64,000 bases of DNA, taken from the NCBI GenBank assembly GCA_023663705.1, contig JAMPGY010000013.1, positions 1 through 64,000 of the forward strand, in the 5' to 3' direction. The DNA is from Clostridium sp. (GTDB taxonomy: Bacteria; Bacteroidota; Bacteroidia; Bacteroidales; Bacteroidaceae). The notes beneath the pieces are model-generated. The model saw nothing but the letters and a program-made list of their open reading frames with translations, did not search any database and had not been told where the DNA came from. Positions 44,621 to 54,153 of this stretch are shown in pieces (the stretch's first letter is position 1; each line of letters starts with the position of its first letter). Position numbers and translations under genes: made by a program.

Positions 44621-44635
44621 GCTCGATATTTTCTG

Positions 44636-44643
44636 CAAAAATA
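44636..44643 (-). promoter_or_regulatory. -7 box of nif3
   Basis: TATTTTTG on the minus strand, full match, about 15 bases before the GTG start. Confidence 0.6.
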
Positions 44644-44688
44644 AGCATTTACATACACATACACAATGAGATTGGGCTTTTTTTTCCT

Positions 44689-45486
44689 CTATTTGCACTT
44701 GCGTTGCTGAAAAACGGCCTTCAAGCAACCGTAATCATCAAAACTCTTACGTGCGGACAGTCCCACTGTGAGCATCAACGACATCATAGACGAAGCTACC
44801 GTAATCACTACAATCATCATCTGGTACTTGATGGCCACATCGGGCGAACTGCCTCCCAATATCTGACCAATCATGGTGCCGGGATAAGATACAATACCCA
44901 TCACTGCCAAATTGGCAATACAGGGAGAAAAGGATTTAACAACCGCCGAACGTAGAAAAGGCAGTGTAGCCTCCAAACGACTGGCGCCATTGCCCAACAA
45001 GTAGTAAAACATCTGCTGCTCACGATACAATTCCGTGTAGTAGGCATTGAGCGCCACCACATTCACCGAGAGCATGTTGCCCAGCAGAATGCCTATCACC
45101 GGTATGAAATAGCGGGAGCTGAACACATTGTCGAGCCTCAACACCACCCCCAGAAAAAACAATCCCACGATAACAGCCGTAATCATAAAACCGGCAAAGG
45201 CAGGCAAAAACAAAACGTCCCGTCGGAGACGGGTATGAGACACTGCCGTGTGTGCTGCCACCCACACCATGACAATCACCCACAGCAAATTGAGCCAAGG
45301 ACTGTTCCACAGAAACAAGTATTGCAGATACACCCCGATGAGTGCAAGCTGCACGCACATACGCAATGTACCTGTCAGCGTAGCTGTCACCAGTCCGGTA
45401 CGAAGTTTCCACAGGAAAAAAACGGGTACAACCATCAACAGCATACCTAACCCCAAGCTAATCCAGCCTATATCAATCGCTCCCAT
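44689..45486 (-). CDS. fetB: ABC transporter permease, FetB-like
   Basis: The 265-residue inner-membrane protein has about seven helices and matches the UPF0014/FetB family: VTATLTGTLRMCVQLALIG, RDVLFLPAFAGFMI, NMLSVNVVALNAYYTELY, and SYPGTMIGQILGGSSP. E. coli FetAB exports iron and protects against peroxide. The ATPase gene lies four bases upstream. Metal preference is inferred from the family. Confidence 0.85.
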   Translation of the reverse strand: MGAIDIGWISLGLGMLLMVVPVFFLWKLRTGLVTATLTGTLRMCVQLALIGVYLQYLFLWNSPWLNLLWVIVMVWVAAHTAVSHTRLRRDVLFLPAFAGFMITAVIVGLFFLGVVLRLDNVFSSRYFIPVIGILLGNMLSVNVVALNAYYTELYREQQMFYYLLGNGASRLEATLPFLRSAVVKSFSPCIANLAVMGIVSYPGTMIGQILGGSSPDVAIKYQMMIVVITVASSMMSLMLTVGLSARKSFDDYGCLKAVFQQRKCK

Positions 45487-45490
45487 ACGC

Positions 45491-46120
45491 TTACAAATGA
45501 ATCACGCGATCACATGCCCGCACCAATTGTTCGTCATGAGACACAACCAGCGTCGTCCGCCCCTCTCTACACAAGCGACGGATCAGTGCCGCCACTCTTT
45601 GCCCATTTTCCTCATCGAGTGCTGCTGTAGGCTCATCAATCAGCAACAATGGTTTATCAGTCAATGCAGCCATAGACAACAGGATACGTTGACGCTGCCC
45701 TCCGGACACTTTTGTCCAACGATGGCTATACAATTCGCGTTCCAATCCCAACTCGCCCCACAGAGCAAACAATCTTTCGGGAGTGTAGGCAAACGTCCGG
45801 TTGACCTTCAACCCCAACATCTGTTCCACCATGTCGCCGACTGACTCACACGGTACGGATAACTCTTGCGGCACATAGCTTATCCGGCTACGGATGAAAG
45901 AAATGGTATCAGTTGAAAGCTGTTCTCCCCAAATATGAATGCTTCCTTTTGTCGGAGAAACAAAACCAAGCAGCGAACGTAGCAGAGTAGTCTTTCCACA
46001 ACCGGATTCACCCACCACCCCCACCATCTCGCCCGACAGTAGCGATGCATTCAGGTCGTGCATCAGTGCTCGTCCGCCCAACTCCACCGTCAAGTGCTCT
46101 ATCCGAAGTATCTCTTCCAT
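45491..46120 (-). CDS. fetA: ABC transporter ATPase, FetA-like
   Basis: The 209-residue ATPase pairs with the permease gene four bases downstream. Walker A GVVGESGCGKTTLL, signature VSGGQRQRILLSMA, Walker B LLLIDEPTAALDEE, and H-loop VVSHDE are intact. The chosen start is MEEILRIEHLTVELGG at 46120; the frame opens at 46186. A -7 box (TACCTTTG on the minus strand, 46226-46233) lies upstream. Confidence 0.85.
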   Translation of the reverse strand: MEEILRIEHLTVELGGRALMHDLNASLLSGEMVGVVGESGCGKTTLLRSLLGFVSPTKGSIHIWGEQLSTDTISFIRSRISYVPQELSVPCESVGDMVEQMLGLKVNRTFAYTPERLFALWGELGLERELYSHRWTKVSGGQRQRILLSMAALTDKPLLLIDEPTAALDEENGQRVAALIRRLCREGRTTLVVSHDEQLVRACDRVIHL

Positions 46121-46225
46121 AGTAACTGCAAACTTACACATTTTCCATCGAACAGACGAATAAAAGAAAAGATTATCGGAAAACACCCTCCGATATTGAA
46201 TCTACACAACCTGCATTTTGTCATG

Positions 46226-46233
46226 CAAAGGTA
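46226..46233 (-). promoter_or_regulatory. -7 box of the FetAB-like pair
   Basis: TACCTTTG on the minus strand, full match, with a leader of about 100 bases. Confidence 0.5.
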
Positions 46234-46369
46234 ACTGTTTTTTATGACTCACTGAAGAAGATTGACCATTTCGATAGCTGCACGATCGATCTCCTGCTTT
46301 TCACAACGACCATGCGACAATAAATCACTTTATTTTGCCATTTCTTTCTAATATCTCATGAGTTCTGAC

Positions 46370-46377
46370 TATCTTTG
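46370..46377 (+). promoter_or_regulatory. -7 box of the putrescine pair
   Basis: TATCTTTG, full match. The leader of about 110 bases has an AAGGT/ACCTT hairpin near 46452-46472 and an eight-codon frame at 46486-46512 overlapping the aguA start. Confidence 0.5.
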
Positions 46378-46495
46378 CACATCGGTTTTTCCGGTATGTC
46401 AAATAAATTAAAGGACGAATCGTGCAGGGACTCACTTTAATATAATTATATAAGGTACGCGCGAGGCACCTTTTCAAACTTTAGAATGGCAAACT

Positions 46496-47626
46496 ATGGC
46501 TCTACAATATAACGTTCCGACATCCACGCCCAATGACCTGACACTACAATTGGTGTTTGCAAACGAAAAGGCACCACACCAAACTGAAATCCGAGAGACT
46601 TTTCTTCCGGCCGAATGGTTTCCACAAAGCGGAGTGCAACTTACTTGGCCTCATGCCGGAACTGACTGGAACTATATGCTGGAAGATGTGACCGAATGCT
46701 ATGTACGCATTGCGTTTGAGATTGCCACGCAAGAGAAATTACTGATCGTGACGCCGGAACCCGAACGAGTGAAGAGACTGCTCACCGAGAAACTGCCTGC
46801 ACGGGTAATGGAAAATGTCCGATGGGCAGAATGTCCCACAAACGACACCTGGGCACGTGACCACGGTTTCCTTACATTACTCAACGAAAACGGCCCCATA
46901 CTGATGGACTTCTGCTTCAACGGATGGGGAATGAAGTTTGCCGCCAACCAAGATAACCAAATCAACCGCAGACTCATGGATGCCGGCATGCTGAACGGAG
47001 ACTACTGCAACTGCCTCGACTTTGTGCTCGAAGGCGGTTCTATTGAAAGCGATGGAGCTGGTACTTTGCTCACCACATCGGAATGCCTGCTGTCGGCCAA
47101 CCGCAATGCCAAGCGAAACCGAACCGACATTGAAACGGAACTAAAACGACTGTTCAATGCCCGGAGAGTGTTATGGCTCGATCACGGTTACCTGGCCGGC
47201 GACGACACAGACTGCCATGTGGACACCTTGGCGAGACTCTGTCCCAACAACACCATCACCTATGTACAATGCAAAGACAGTAGCGACGAACATTTCACAG
47301 CCCTGCAACGGATGGAAGAACAGTTGCACGGTTTCCGAACTGAAACAGGTGTTCCCTACCGACTGTTGCCTCTGCCCATGCCAGAGGCGATATACGACGA
47401 GGACGGACAGCGGTTGCCCGCCACGTATGCCAATTTTCTCGTCATCAACAACACTGTGCTGATGCCCACCTACAACCAACCCATCCACGACGAAGAGGCC
47501 AGACAGACTCTGCAAAAAGCGTTCCCTAAATACGGCATCACCGGAATCGATTGCCGTGCACTCATCCGACAACACGGATCACTCCACTGTTGCACGATGC
47601 AATTCCCCATAGGAGTCATACGATAA
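46496..47626 (+). CDS. aguA: Agmatine deiminase
   Basis: It converts agmatine to N-carbamoylputrescine. The 376-residue penta-propeller enzyme shows LPAEWFPQSGVQLTWPH (about 36-52), NDTWARDHG, EGGSIESDG, and the catalytic cysteine Cys365 in GSLHCCTMQ. The N-terminal 34 residues before LPAEW are longer than usual. The next gene encodes the following enzyme. A citrulline-forming peptidylarginine deiminase is an unlikely alternative, as those are secreted and this has no signal peptide. Confidence 0.92.
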   Translation: MALQYNVPTSTPNDLTLQLVFANEKAPHQTEIRETFLPAEWFPQSGVQLTWPHAGTDWNYMLEDVTECYVRIAFEIATQEKLLIVTPEPERVKRLLTEKLPARVMENVRWAECPTNDTWARDHGFLTLLNENGPILMDFCFNGWGMKFAANQDNQINRRLMDAGMLNGDYCNCLDFVLEGGSIESDGAGTLLTTSECLLSANRNAKRNRTDIETELKRLFNARRVLWLDHGYLAGDDTDCHVDTLARLCPNNTITYVQCKDSSDEHFTALQRMEEQLHGFRTETGVPYRLLPLPMPEAIYDEDGQRLPATYANFLVINNTVLMPTYNQPIHDEEARQTLQKAFPKYGITGIDCRALIRQHGSLHCCTMQFPIGVIR

Positions 47627-47638
47627 CACACATTGATT

Positions 47639-48523
47639 ATGCAAAAGATAAAAATAGGACTCATCCAACAGGCCAACACGGCCGACCTGAAAAAGAATCT
47701 CCACCGGCTGGCGCTCAACATTGCCGAAGTGTGCAGCCGGGGGGCACAACTGGTCGTACTACAGGAGTTACACAACTCACTTTACTTCTGTCAGACGGAG
47801 AACACGGATCATTTCAACCTGGCTGAACCTATACCGGGCCCTTCCACCGGATTCTTCGGTGAGTTGGCTCGTCAGTACGGCATCGTGCTGGTGACTTCGC
47901 TGTTCGAGAAGCGAGCAGCCGGTCTGTATCACAACACCGCAGTAGTGTTCGACACTGACGGAAGCATAGCCGGAACCTATCGTAAGATGCACATCCCCGA
48001 TGATCCGGCCTACTACGAGAAGTTCTATTTCACTCCGGGCGACTTGGGATTCCACCCCATACAGACCTCACTTGGCAAACTGGGCGTTCAGGTGTGCTGG
48101 GATCAGTGGTATCCCGAAGGTGCGCGACTTATGGCTCTGCAGGGCGCCGAACTACTCATCTATCCCACAGCCATCGGCTATGAAAGCAGCGATAGCATCG
48201 AGGAACAGGAACGCCAGCGCGAGGCTTGGATCACGGTACAACGCGGCCATGCCGTGGCCAACGGCCTTCCCGTTGTAGCTGTCAACCGTGTGGGCACGGA
48301 AACGGATCCTTCCGGTCAGACCAACGGCATCTGTTTCTGGGGAAGCAGTTTTGTAGCCGGTCCCCAAGGAGAGATACTGGCGCAAGCCGATAGACAGCAA
48401 GCCGAGAACATGGTGGTGGAAGTGGATATGGAACGATCGGAGAACGTACGCCGTTGGTGGCCGTTCCTGCGTGACAGACGCATAGAGGAATTTGCCCCCC
48501 TGTGCCGCCGGTTTATAGACTGA
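47639..48523 (+). CDS. aguB: N-carbamoylputrescine amidase
   Basis: It hydrolyses N-carbamoylputrescine to putrescine, CO2 and ammonia. The 294-residue nitrilase-family enzyme has the Glu-Lys-Cys triad: Glu43 in VVLQELHN, Lys116 in YRKMHIPDD, Cys153 in QVCWDQWYPEG. The start ATG at 47639 is preferred to an in-frame TTG at 47633. With aguA 12 bases upstream the pair completes arginine-derived putrescine synthesis. Released ammonia could feed the glutamine synthetase encoded next. Confidence 0.93.
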   Translation: MQKIKIGLIQQANTADLKKNLHRLALNIAEVCSRGAQLVVLQELHNSLYFCQTENTDHFNLAEPIPGPSTGFFGELARQYGIVLVTSLFEKRAAGLYHNTAVVFDTDGSIAGTYRKMHIPDDPAYYEKFYFTPGDLGFHPIQTSLGKLGVQVCWDQWYPEGARLMALQGAELLIYPTAIGYESSDSIEEQERQREAWITVQRGHAVANGLPVVAVNRVGTETDPSGQTNGICFWGSSFVAGPQGEILAQADRQQAENMVVEVDMERSENVRRWWPFLRDRRIEEFAPLCRRFID

Positions 48524-48578
48524 GGCCCCTTTTTACACATCCAACAAGCTAATAACAACATAAAATACATAACATTCT

Positions 48579-50774
48579 ATGTCATCATCCTTACGATTTG
48601 AGGTTGTAGGCGAAGCGTTCAAGAAGAAAGCCGTGAAAGTACCCACTCCGGCCGAACGCCCCTCCGAGTTTTTTGCCAAGTATGTGTTCACCCGTCAAAA
48701 GATGTATAAATACCTGCCGGCCGATGTATTCAACAAGATGTGCGACGTAATCGACAACGGAGCTACCTTGGACCTGGCTACAGCCGACAAAGTGGCCGAA
48801 GGCATGAAAAAATGGGCCATGGAACTGGGTGTGACCCATTGCACCCACTGGTTCCAACCGCTCACAGAAGGTACTGCCGAGAAGCACGATGCCTTTCTGG
48901 AGCACGACTACAAAGGAGGTATGGTGGAGGAGTTCACCGGCAAACTGCTCGTGCAACAGGAACCGGACGCTTCATCCTTCCCCAGCGGTGGCATCCGCTC
49001 CACATTTGAAGCCCGCGGATACTCGGCCTGGGACCCCGCATCTCCGGTGTTTGTTATCGGCGACACCTTGATGATCCCCACCGTGTTCATCTCCTACACA
49101 GGCGAGGCTCTCGACTACAAAGCTCCGCTGAAGAAAGCCCTGCACGCCGTAGATCGTGCAGCCACTGAAGTTTGCAAGTATTTTTATCCCGATGTAAAGA
49201 AGGTGATTTCCAACCTGGGATGGGAACAGGAATACTTCCTCGTTGACGAAGGATTGTATGCCACACGCCCCGATCTGCTGATGACCGGACGCACCCTGAT
49301 GGGACACGACTCGGCCAAAAATCAGCAGATGGATGACCATTACTTCGGTTCCATTCCCGGCCGCGTAGCCGCCTTCATGAAGGATTTGGAAATCCAAGCA
49401 CTGGAGTTGGGTATTCCCTGCAAGACACGTCACAACGAAGTTGCTCCCAATCAATTTGAACTGGCTCCCATATATGAGGAAACCAATCTGGCCATCGACC
49501 ACAACATGTTGCTCATGTCGGTGATGAAGAAGGTGGCCCGCAAACACGGTTTCCGTTGTCTACTCCACGAGAAGCCCTTTGCCGGCATCAACGGTTCGGG
49601 TAAACACAACAACTGGTCATTGGCCACTGATACGGGTATCTTGCTCCACGGCCCCGGCAAGACACCACTGGATAACCTGCGTTTCGTCACTTTCATTGTG
49701 GAAACCTTGATGGCCGTATACCGTCACAACGGACTGCTGAAAGCCTCCATCATGAGTGCCACCAACGCACATCGCCTGGGCGCCCATGAGGCTCCTCCGG
49801 CCATCATCTCGTCCTTCCTGGGCAAGCAGTTGAGCGATGTGCTCGATCATCTGGAAAAATCAACTGACGACGAACTGATAGACTTGGCCGGTAAGCACGG
49901 CATGAAACTGGACATCCCTCAGATACCCGAACTGATGATCGACAACACCGACCGCAACCGCACGTCGCCCTTCGCCTTCACGGGCAACCGCTTCGAGTTC
50001 CGCGCCGTGGGTTCGCAGGCCAACTGCGCCGCCAGCATGATTGTGCTCAACGCCGCCATGGCCGAAGCGCTGATAGACTTCAAGTCGCGCGTGGACACGC
50101 TGATACAGGCCGGCATGGACAAGATGAAGGCCATCCTGAAGGTGGTGCGCGACGACATCAAGACCTGCAAGCCCATCCACTTCGACGGCAACGGATATTC
50201 CGAAGAGTGGAAGCTGGAGGCCGCCCGCCGCGGACTGGACGTGGAAGCCAGCTGCCCGCTGGTGTTCGACCGCTATCTGGACGAGAGCAGCGTGAAGATG
50301 TTTGCCCAGACCCACGTATTCAGCCGGGCGGAGATTCAGGCACGCAACGAAATCAAATGGGAGACGTATACCAAGAAAGTGCAGATTGAAGCACGCATCT
50401 TCGGCGACATCTGTCTGAACCACATTATCCCCGTGGCCACACGCTACCAAAGCGCTTTGGTGAAAAACGTGCACGACCTGCAGGCCATCTTCCCCGCCGA
50501 GGGAGCAACCGGACAGCTGAACGCCATGAACATCAGTCTCATCAAGCAGATCTCCGAACATTCGAGTTACATTGCCGAACACGTGGAGATGTTGATTGAA
50601 GCACGCAAGGTGGCCAACCGCATCGAGAGTGTGCGCGAGAAGGCCATTGCCTACCACGACACCATCGCCCCGATGCTGGAAGACATCCGCTGGCATGTGG
50701 ACAAACTGGAACTGATTGTGGACGACGAGATATGGCCGTTGCCCAAATACCGCGAACTGCTTTTCATCCGCTAA
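48579..50774 (+). CDS. glnN: Glutamine synthetase type III
   Basis: It makes glutamine from glutamate, ATP and ammonia. At 731 residues it is the large type III form first known from Bacteroides fragilis, unlike the 440-470-residue type I. Typical segments are THWFQPLTEGTAEKHDAF, SSFPSGGIRSTFEARGYSAW, RHNEVAPNQFELAP, GINGSGKHNNWSL and NRTSPFAFTGNRFEFRAVG. No adenylylation site is expected for this type. It follows aguB by 55 bases and may have its own promoter in the gap. Confidence 0.96.
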   Translation: MSSSLRFEVVGEAFKKKAVKVPTPAERPSEFFAKYVFTRQKMYKYLPADVFNKMCDVIDNGATLDLATADKVAEGMKKWAMELGVTHCTHWFQPLTEGTAEKHDAFLEHDYKGGMVEEFTGKLLVQQEPDASSFPSGGIRSTFEARGYSAWDPASPVFVIGDTLMIPTVFISYTGEALDYKAPLKKALHAVDRAATEVCKYFYPDVKKVISNLGWEQEYFLVDEGLYATRPDLLMTGRTLMGHDSAKNQQMDDHYFGSIPGRVAAFMKDLEIQALELGIPCKTRHNEVAPNQFELAPIYEETNLAIDHNMLLMSVMKKVARKHGFRCLLHEKPFAGINGSGKHNNWSLATDTGILLHGPGKTPLDNLRFVTFIVETLMAVYRHNGLLKASIMSATNAHRLGAHEAPPAIISSFLGKQLSDVLDHLEKSTDDELIDLAGKHGMKLDIPQIPELMIDNTDRNRTSPFAFTGNRFEFRAVGSQANCAASMIVLNAAMAEALIDFKSRVDTLIQAGMDKMKAILKVVRDDIKTCKPIHFDGNGYSEEWKLEAARRGLDVEASCPLVFDRYLDESSVKMFAQTHVFSRAEIQARNEIKWETYTKKVQIEARIFGDICLNHIIPVATRYQSALVKNVHDLQAIFPAEGATGQLNAMNISLIKQISEHSSYIAEHVEMLIEARKVANRIESVREKAIAYHDTIAPMLEDIRWHVDKLELIVDDEIWPLPKYRELLFIR

Positions 50775-51076
50775 AGAAACGGAAACAGGCAGGCACGCCC
50801 AAAGAGAATAGCATTTAAGTATCACACATTAAAAAAGAAAGGAACAGTAAGAAACAGACAGAGACAGCACAGCTACGGAGTACGACATCGGGGATTTAAC
50901 CGTGCCTCTCCACCGGACAGGGATTGCAGCACGAAACAAGCCGCTCTCCCAATTGTATCAAATCAAACAATTTATTATCCGGCGTAGCTGCCCTACCTTT
51001 TCTATTATACATATAGCATGGACTAATGTCCTTGTTCTCCTCATTCACCGAATAACCACCAAACTATTCAAAAAGG
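50775..51076. other. Intergenic stretch after glnN
   Basis: No coding frame with good character; an 82-codon frame at 50902-51150 runs through the palindrome and is not believable. Confidence 0.5.
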
Positions 51077-51153
51077 AATCTACAGAGAACAAGCGTACAA
51101 GAGTTCACGTTCCTATGGGGCGTGAACTCTTGTACGCTTGTTCTCTGTAGATT
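51077..51153. repeat. Perfect 33-bp inverted repeat
   Basis: The arms 51077-51109 and 51121-51153 are perfect complements around an 11-base loop (TTCCTATGGGG). It lies between glnN and the 51222 gene. The T run expected of a simple terminator is short. It may be a repetitive palindrome, a transcript-stabilising element or a terminator. Confidence 0.9.
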
Positions 51154-51221
51154 GCGGTTTACTTGGCGGTTGACCCGGTGAAGAGAGAAGTGTGGCAGTT
51201 CCGCCTTTATTATTTTCAACA

Positions 51222-52481
51222 ATGAAAAAAACAATAACAACCGCCCTGTTGTGCGCACTTGCCGGCACGGCAGCACAGGCTCAAACCAGCGTATTGGAAG
51301 ACACACATATTTTTGTCACGCCCAAATCCCTTACCACCAATGCCAAGGCTACAATTACCAGCCTAAAAAGTACGGACAACAGTGAGATTATAACCATCTA
51401 TGATGAAAAGATGAAAGCGGTGAAAAGTTTCTCACTTCCCCAGACTGTGCTAAAACAAGGAAATTGGGAAGAAATTGCAACTGTCACACCTACAGGCGCA
51501 AACATACGCAACACTCAAAAGGAACTCAACGAATACCTCAACAGTCAGATTGACGTCTCCACTATCAAAAACGTAGGTGCTTTTGCCAACACTCTGAATC
51601 AGGTGTTGATGGAAACGGAGGGTGACTTAGGTTTTACGGGATTCATAGACAGCGAAAAGTGCATCAGTTGCTACTCTAACCGTACCGATTTCTACTTAGA
51701 AAACTTTTTGGGTAGACAATATCCCCGTAACTACTACCGCATCGAGAACGGAAAAATCTATAATGTAAGTCAGAATTACTCTGCTCTCTACGATGAATCT
51801 GCCGCTGTGTGGGAAAAGATAGAGGAGGCATTCAACCATAATACTTACACAGGTATCAGATCTTTTCAATACACCAACGAGAATGCCAGTTATGATGGTA
51901 TAAAATGCACACAGTCTTTATTCAACGATGACGACACATGGGAATGCCTTGTACCGATCTATGAGCAAACTATTTACAACGGTGAGCCATGGCAATGGGA
52001 CCTTAAATCCGATGGCGTTGTGTTCAGGAGAAATAGCAGCTACAGCAACAACGTGGTTGGCATGAAGGTAGTTGACGAGCATGGCACCGATACCGGAATA
52101 TATTTCGACAGCCAAATATATGAAGTTTACTCTCTGAACGGACAAACCTATTTCAAAGGATCTGGCGGTGACAGAATGCAAGATTCACAATATGAAACAC
52201 TGTATACCCTTGAGAACACTGGAAATTCCATCCCTTCCGTGCGGAAGGTGAGCCAGCGCAAACTGACTCAGGTGGGCGAAGGCGTGATAGACGTGAATGT
52301 GGGTAAGGAAAACGGCAACGTGCTGCTCACTAACATGGGCGGAAGCCTGATAGACCGCAGGCATACGAACGGCGAACAGGTGATCCGCCTCAACACCCGC
52401 CATCTGCCCAAGGGCATCTACAACGTCACGCTGCAGCGCGACGGGCACACCGTGGCCAATGAGAAAGTGATGGTGAAGTAA
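51222..52481 (+). CDS. Secreted protein with type IX-like C-terminal tail
   Basis: The 419 residues begin with a signal peptide (MKKTITTALLCALAGTAAQA). The body is unrecognised. The last 85 residues resemble the type A sorting domain of the type IX pathway: DRRHTNGEQVIRLNTRHLPKG, then IYNVTLQRDG and a final KVMVK. Such tails target proteins to the surface in species with the system; whether this organism has it is unknown. Base composition changes: 23 G+C in 60 at 51361-51420 against 35 in 60 at 52321-52380, so body and tail may have different origins. Ends at a clear terminator. Confidence 0.65.
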   Translation: MKKTITTALLCALAGTAAQAQTSVLEDTHIFVTPKSLTTNAKATITSLKSTDNSEIITIYDEKMKAVKSFSLPQTVLKQGNWEEIATVTPTGANIRNTQKELNEYLNSQIDVSTIKNVGAFANTLNQVLMETEGDLGFTGFIDSEKCISCYSNRTDFYLENFLGRQYPRNYYRIENGKIYNVSQNYSALYDESAAVWEKIEEAFNHNTYTGIRSFQYTNENASYDGIKCTQSLFNDDDTWECLVPIYEQTIYNGEPWQWDLKSDGVVFRRNSSYSNNVVGMKVVDEHGTDTGIYFDSQIYEVYSLNGQTYFKGSGGDRMQDSQYETLYTLENTGNSIPSVRKVSQRKLTQVGEGVIDVNVGKENGNVLLTNMGGSLIDRRHTNGEQVIRLNTRHLPKGIYNVTLQRDGHTVANEKVMVK

Positions 52482-52546
52482 GACACTGATTATTTGCTTG
52501 CAGCAAAGTAGAAACAGCCAAACACTGTAAACTGAATACTACCGGG

Positions 52547-52582
52547 AGGCGGAACAATCACCCAATGATTATTGTTCCGCCT
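52547..52582 (+). terminator. Terminator of the 51222 gene
   Basis: AGGCGGAACAAT (52547-52558) pairs with ATTGTTCCGCCT (52571-52582), then TCTTTGTT. Confidence 0.75.
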
Positions 52583-52763
52583 TCTTTGTTGTCGGAGAAT
52601 CCTGTGCTGTCCGGTTTGCCCGGCAGCCCCTACTCTTCCCCGTTCACCATCATACGAATACCAATCGATTCCGCAGCCTTTACAGGCAAACGATGCCACC
52701 AGAGATTATACAGGCCGATGGCATCTGCCACAAAAATTCACCTCAAAAGGGCGAGCATGCCGC

Positions 52764-53294
52764 TCAGTATTTGTTCCAGCTGCACATCTTGTCAATATCC
52801 TTGCGCGACTTCCTGCGCTGGGGTGCGGCCGGATAGCCCAGCGAGATGAGCAGGGGCACACGGCGGCTGCCTATGCCGAGGAGGTTTTTCACCTTCTTCT
52901 CGTCAAACCATCCCATGATGCACGTGCCCAGCCCCAGTTCGGTGGCCTGCAGGCAGAAATGCTCCACGGCTATGCCCACGTCGAGCAACGAGTATTCCTT
53001 GTCCTTGATGACACTGCCTATGCCGGCGGTCAGGTTCATCTTCTCAAGCACCACCGCCACAATGACAGGGCATTCACGAGCAAACTTGTTCATACCCAGT
53101 CCGGCCGCATACTCTCCCATCTTGTGCGCCAACTCCGGTTCGTCCACCACCACAAATTTCCACGGCTGTGAGTTGCAGGCCGAAGGCGCCAGGCGGGCGG
53201 CCTCGATGCACTTCACAATCAGTTCGCGGTCCACCGGACGCTGCTCGTATTTGCGGTCGCTCTGCCGCTTCTGCACCAATTCTGAAAAATCCAT
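52764..53294 (-). CDS. Nitroreductase family protein
   Basis: The 176-residue FMN enzyme starts MDFSELVQKRQSDRKYEQR and shows EAARLAPSACNSQPWKFVVV (FMN site), DVGIAVEHFCLQATELGLGT and ISLGYPA. It belongs to the small nitroreductase group that reduces quinones, flavins or nitro compounds with NAD(P)H. The frame opens at 53456, but the -7 box at 53327-53334 and the family start favour 53294. It is divergent from queH. Confidence 0.88.
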   Translation of the reverse strand: MDFSELVQKRQSDRKYEQRPVDRELIVKCIEAARLAPSACNSQPWKFVVVDEPELAHKMGEYAAGLGMNKFARECPVIVAVVLEKMNLTAGIGSVIKDKEYSLLDVGIAVEHFCLQATELGLGTCIMGWFDEKKVKNLLGIGSRRVPLLISLGYPAAPQRRKSRKDIDKMCSWNKY

Positions 53295-53326
53295 TGTCTT
53301 CTGTTGTTTTATAGGTTCATCTGAGG

Positions 53327-53334
53327 CAAAGTTA
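53327..53334 (-). promoter_or_regulatory. -7 box of the nitroreductase gene
   Basis: TAACTTTG on the minus strand, full match, 32 bases before the start. Confidence 0.55.
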
Positions 53335-53340
53335 GGGATA

Positions 53341-53375
53341 TTTGTACAAAGGGAAGCGTAATTTGCGTATTTTTG
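53341..53375 (+). promoter_or_regulatory. Promoter of queH
   Basis: TTTG at 53341-53344 and TATTTTTG at 53368-53375, spacer 23. It overlaps the upstream frame opening at 53373, which is therefore not the start. Confidence 0.6.
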
Positions 53376-53396
53376 CATCGTAAAGACGTCCGGAAC

Positions 53397-54068
53397 ATGA
53401 AAAAGAACAAACATACGCTGGAAGTGCCCGACGGAGCCGACCGCGTGCTGCTCCACACCTGCTGCGCCCCCTGCTCGTCAGCCATCATCGAATGCCTGAT
53501 GCAGCATGGCGTCACTCCCGTCATCTATTACTGCAACCCCAACATCTATCCCGAAGAGGAATACCGCATCCGCAAGGACGAGTGCACGCGCTACGCCCGC
53601 TCGCTGGGACTGGAGATTGTGGATGCCGACTACGACCACGAGGCCTGGCGCAGCTGCATGACCGGACTGGAGCACGAACCCGAACGGGGCGGGCGCTGCC
53701 TGCGTTGCTTCAGGATGCGGCTGGCCGACACGGCACGCTATGCCGCCCTGCACGGCTTCACGGTCGTCACCACCACGCTGGCCTCCAGCCGGTGGAAGAG
53801 TCTGGAGCAAATCAATGAGGCCGGCAGAGCGGCCACAGCCCCCTATCCCGACGTGCATTTCTGGGAACAGAACTGGCGCAAGGGCGGACTGAGCGAGCGG
53901 CGGGCGGCCATCATCCGGAAATACGGATTCTACAACCAGCAATACTGCGGCTGCGAGTTCAGCATGCGCAACGCCGCCTGCGCCGTCCCTCAGCCCCAGC
54001 CGCCGGCCACCCACCCGGAGGAGGAGACAGGACAGCCTGTCCCGGGGACATCGGAACAGGCTGTATGA
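53397..54068 (+). CDS. queH: Epoxyqueuosine reductase QueH
   Basis: It makes queuosine in tRNA, replacing QueG in many bacteria. The 223-residue protein has VLLHTCCAPCSSAII (about 19-33), YYCNPNIYPEEEY, CLRCFRMRL, VTTTLASSRWKS, and GFYNQQYCGCEFS; the paired cysteines bind an Fe-S cluster and metal. A Pro/Glu-rich tail (about 200-223) follows. It has its own promoter. In Bacteroides, QueH is the usual form. Confidence 0.92.
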   Translation: MKKNKHTLEVPDGADRVLLHTCCAPCSSAIIECLMQHGVTPVIYYCNPNIYPEEEYRIRKDECTRYARSLGLEIVDADYDHEAWRSCMTGLEHEPERGGRCLRCFRMRLADTARYAALHGFTVVTTTLASSRWKSLEQINEAGRAATAPYPDVHFWEQNWRKGGLSERRAAIIRKYGFYNQQYCGCEFSMRNAACAVPQPQPPATHPEEETGQPVPGTSEQAV

Positions 54069-54153
54069 GTAAGGGAGGCCAGACACACGCGGCGTGTATC
54101 CTTCACGCTCCGGCGATTTTAAACCTTCACTTCACATTCTGGAATCGGTCTCG

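Noticed and set aside
50902..51150. 82-codon frame after glnN
   Set aside because: It runs through the perfect palindrome and has no promoter, signal or family.
51077..51153. Invertible promoter
   Set aside because: The loop is only 11 bases, too short to hold a promoter, and no recombinase is nearby.
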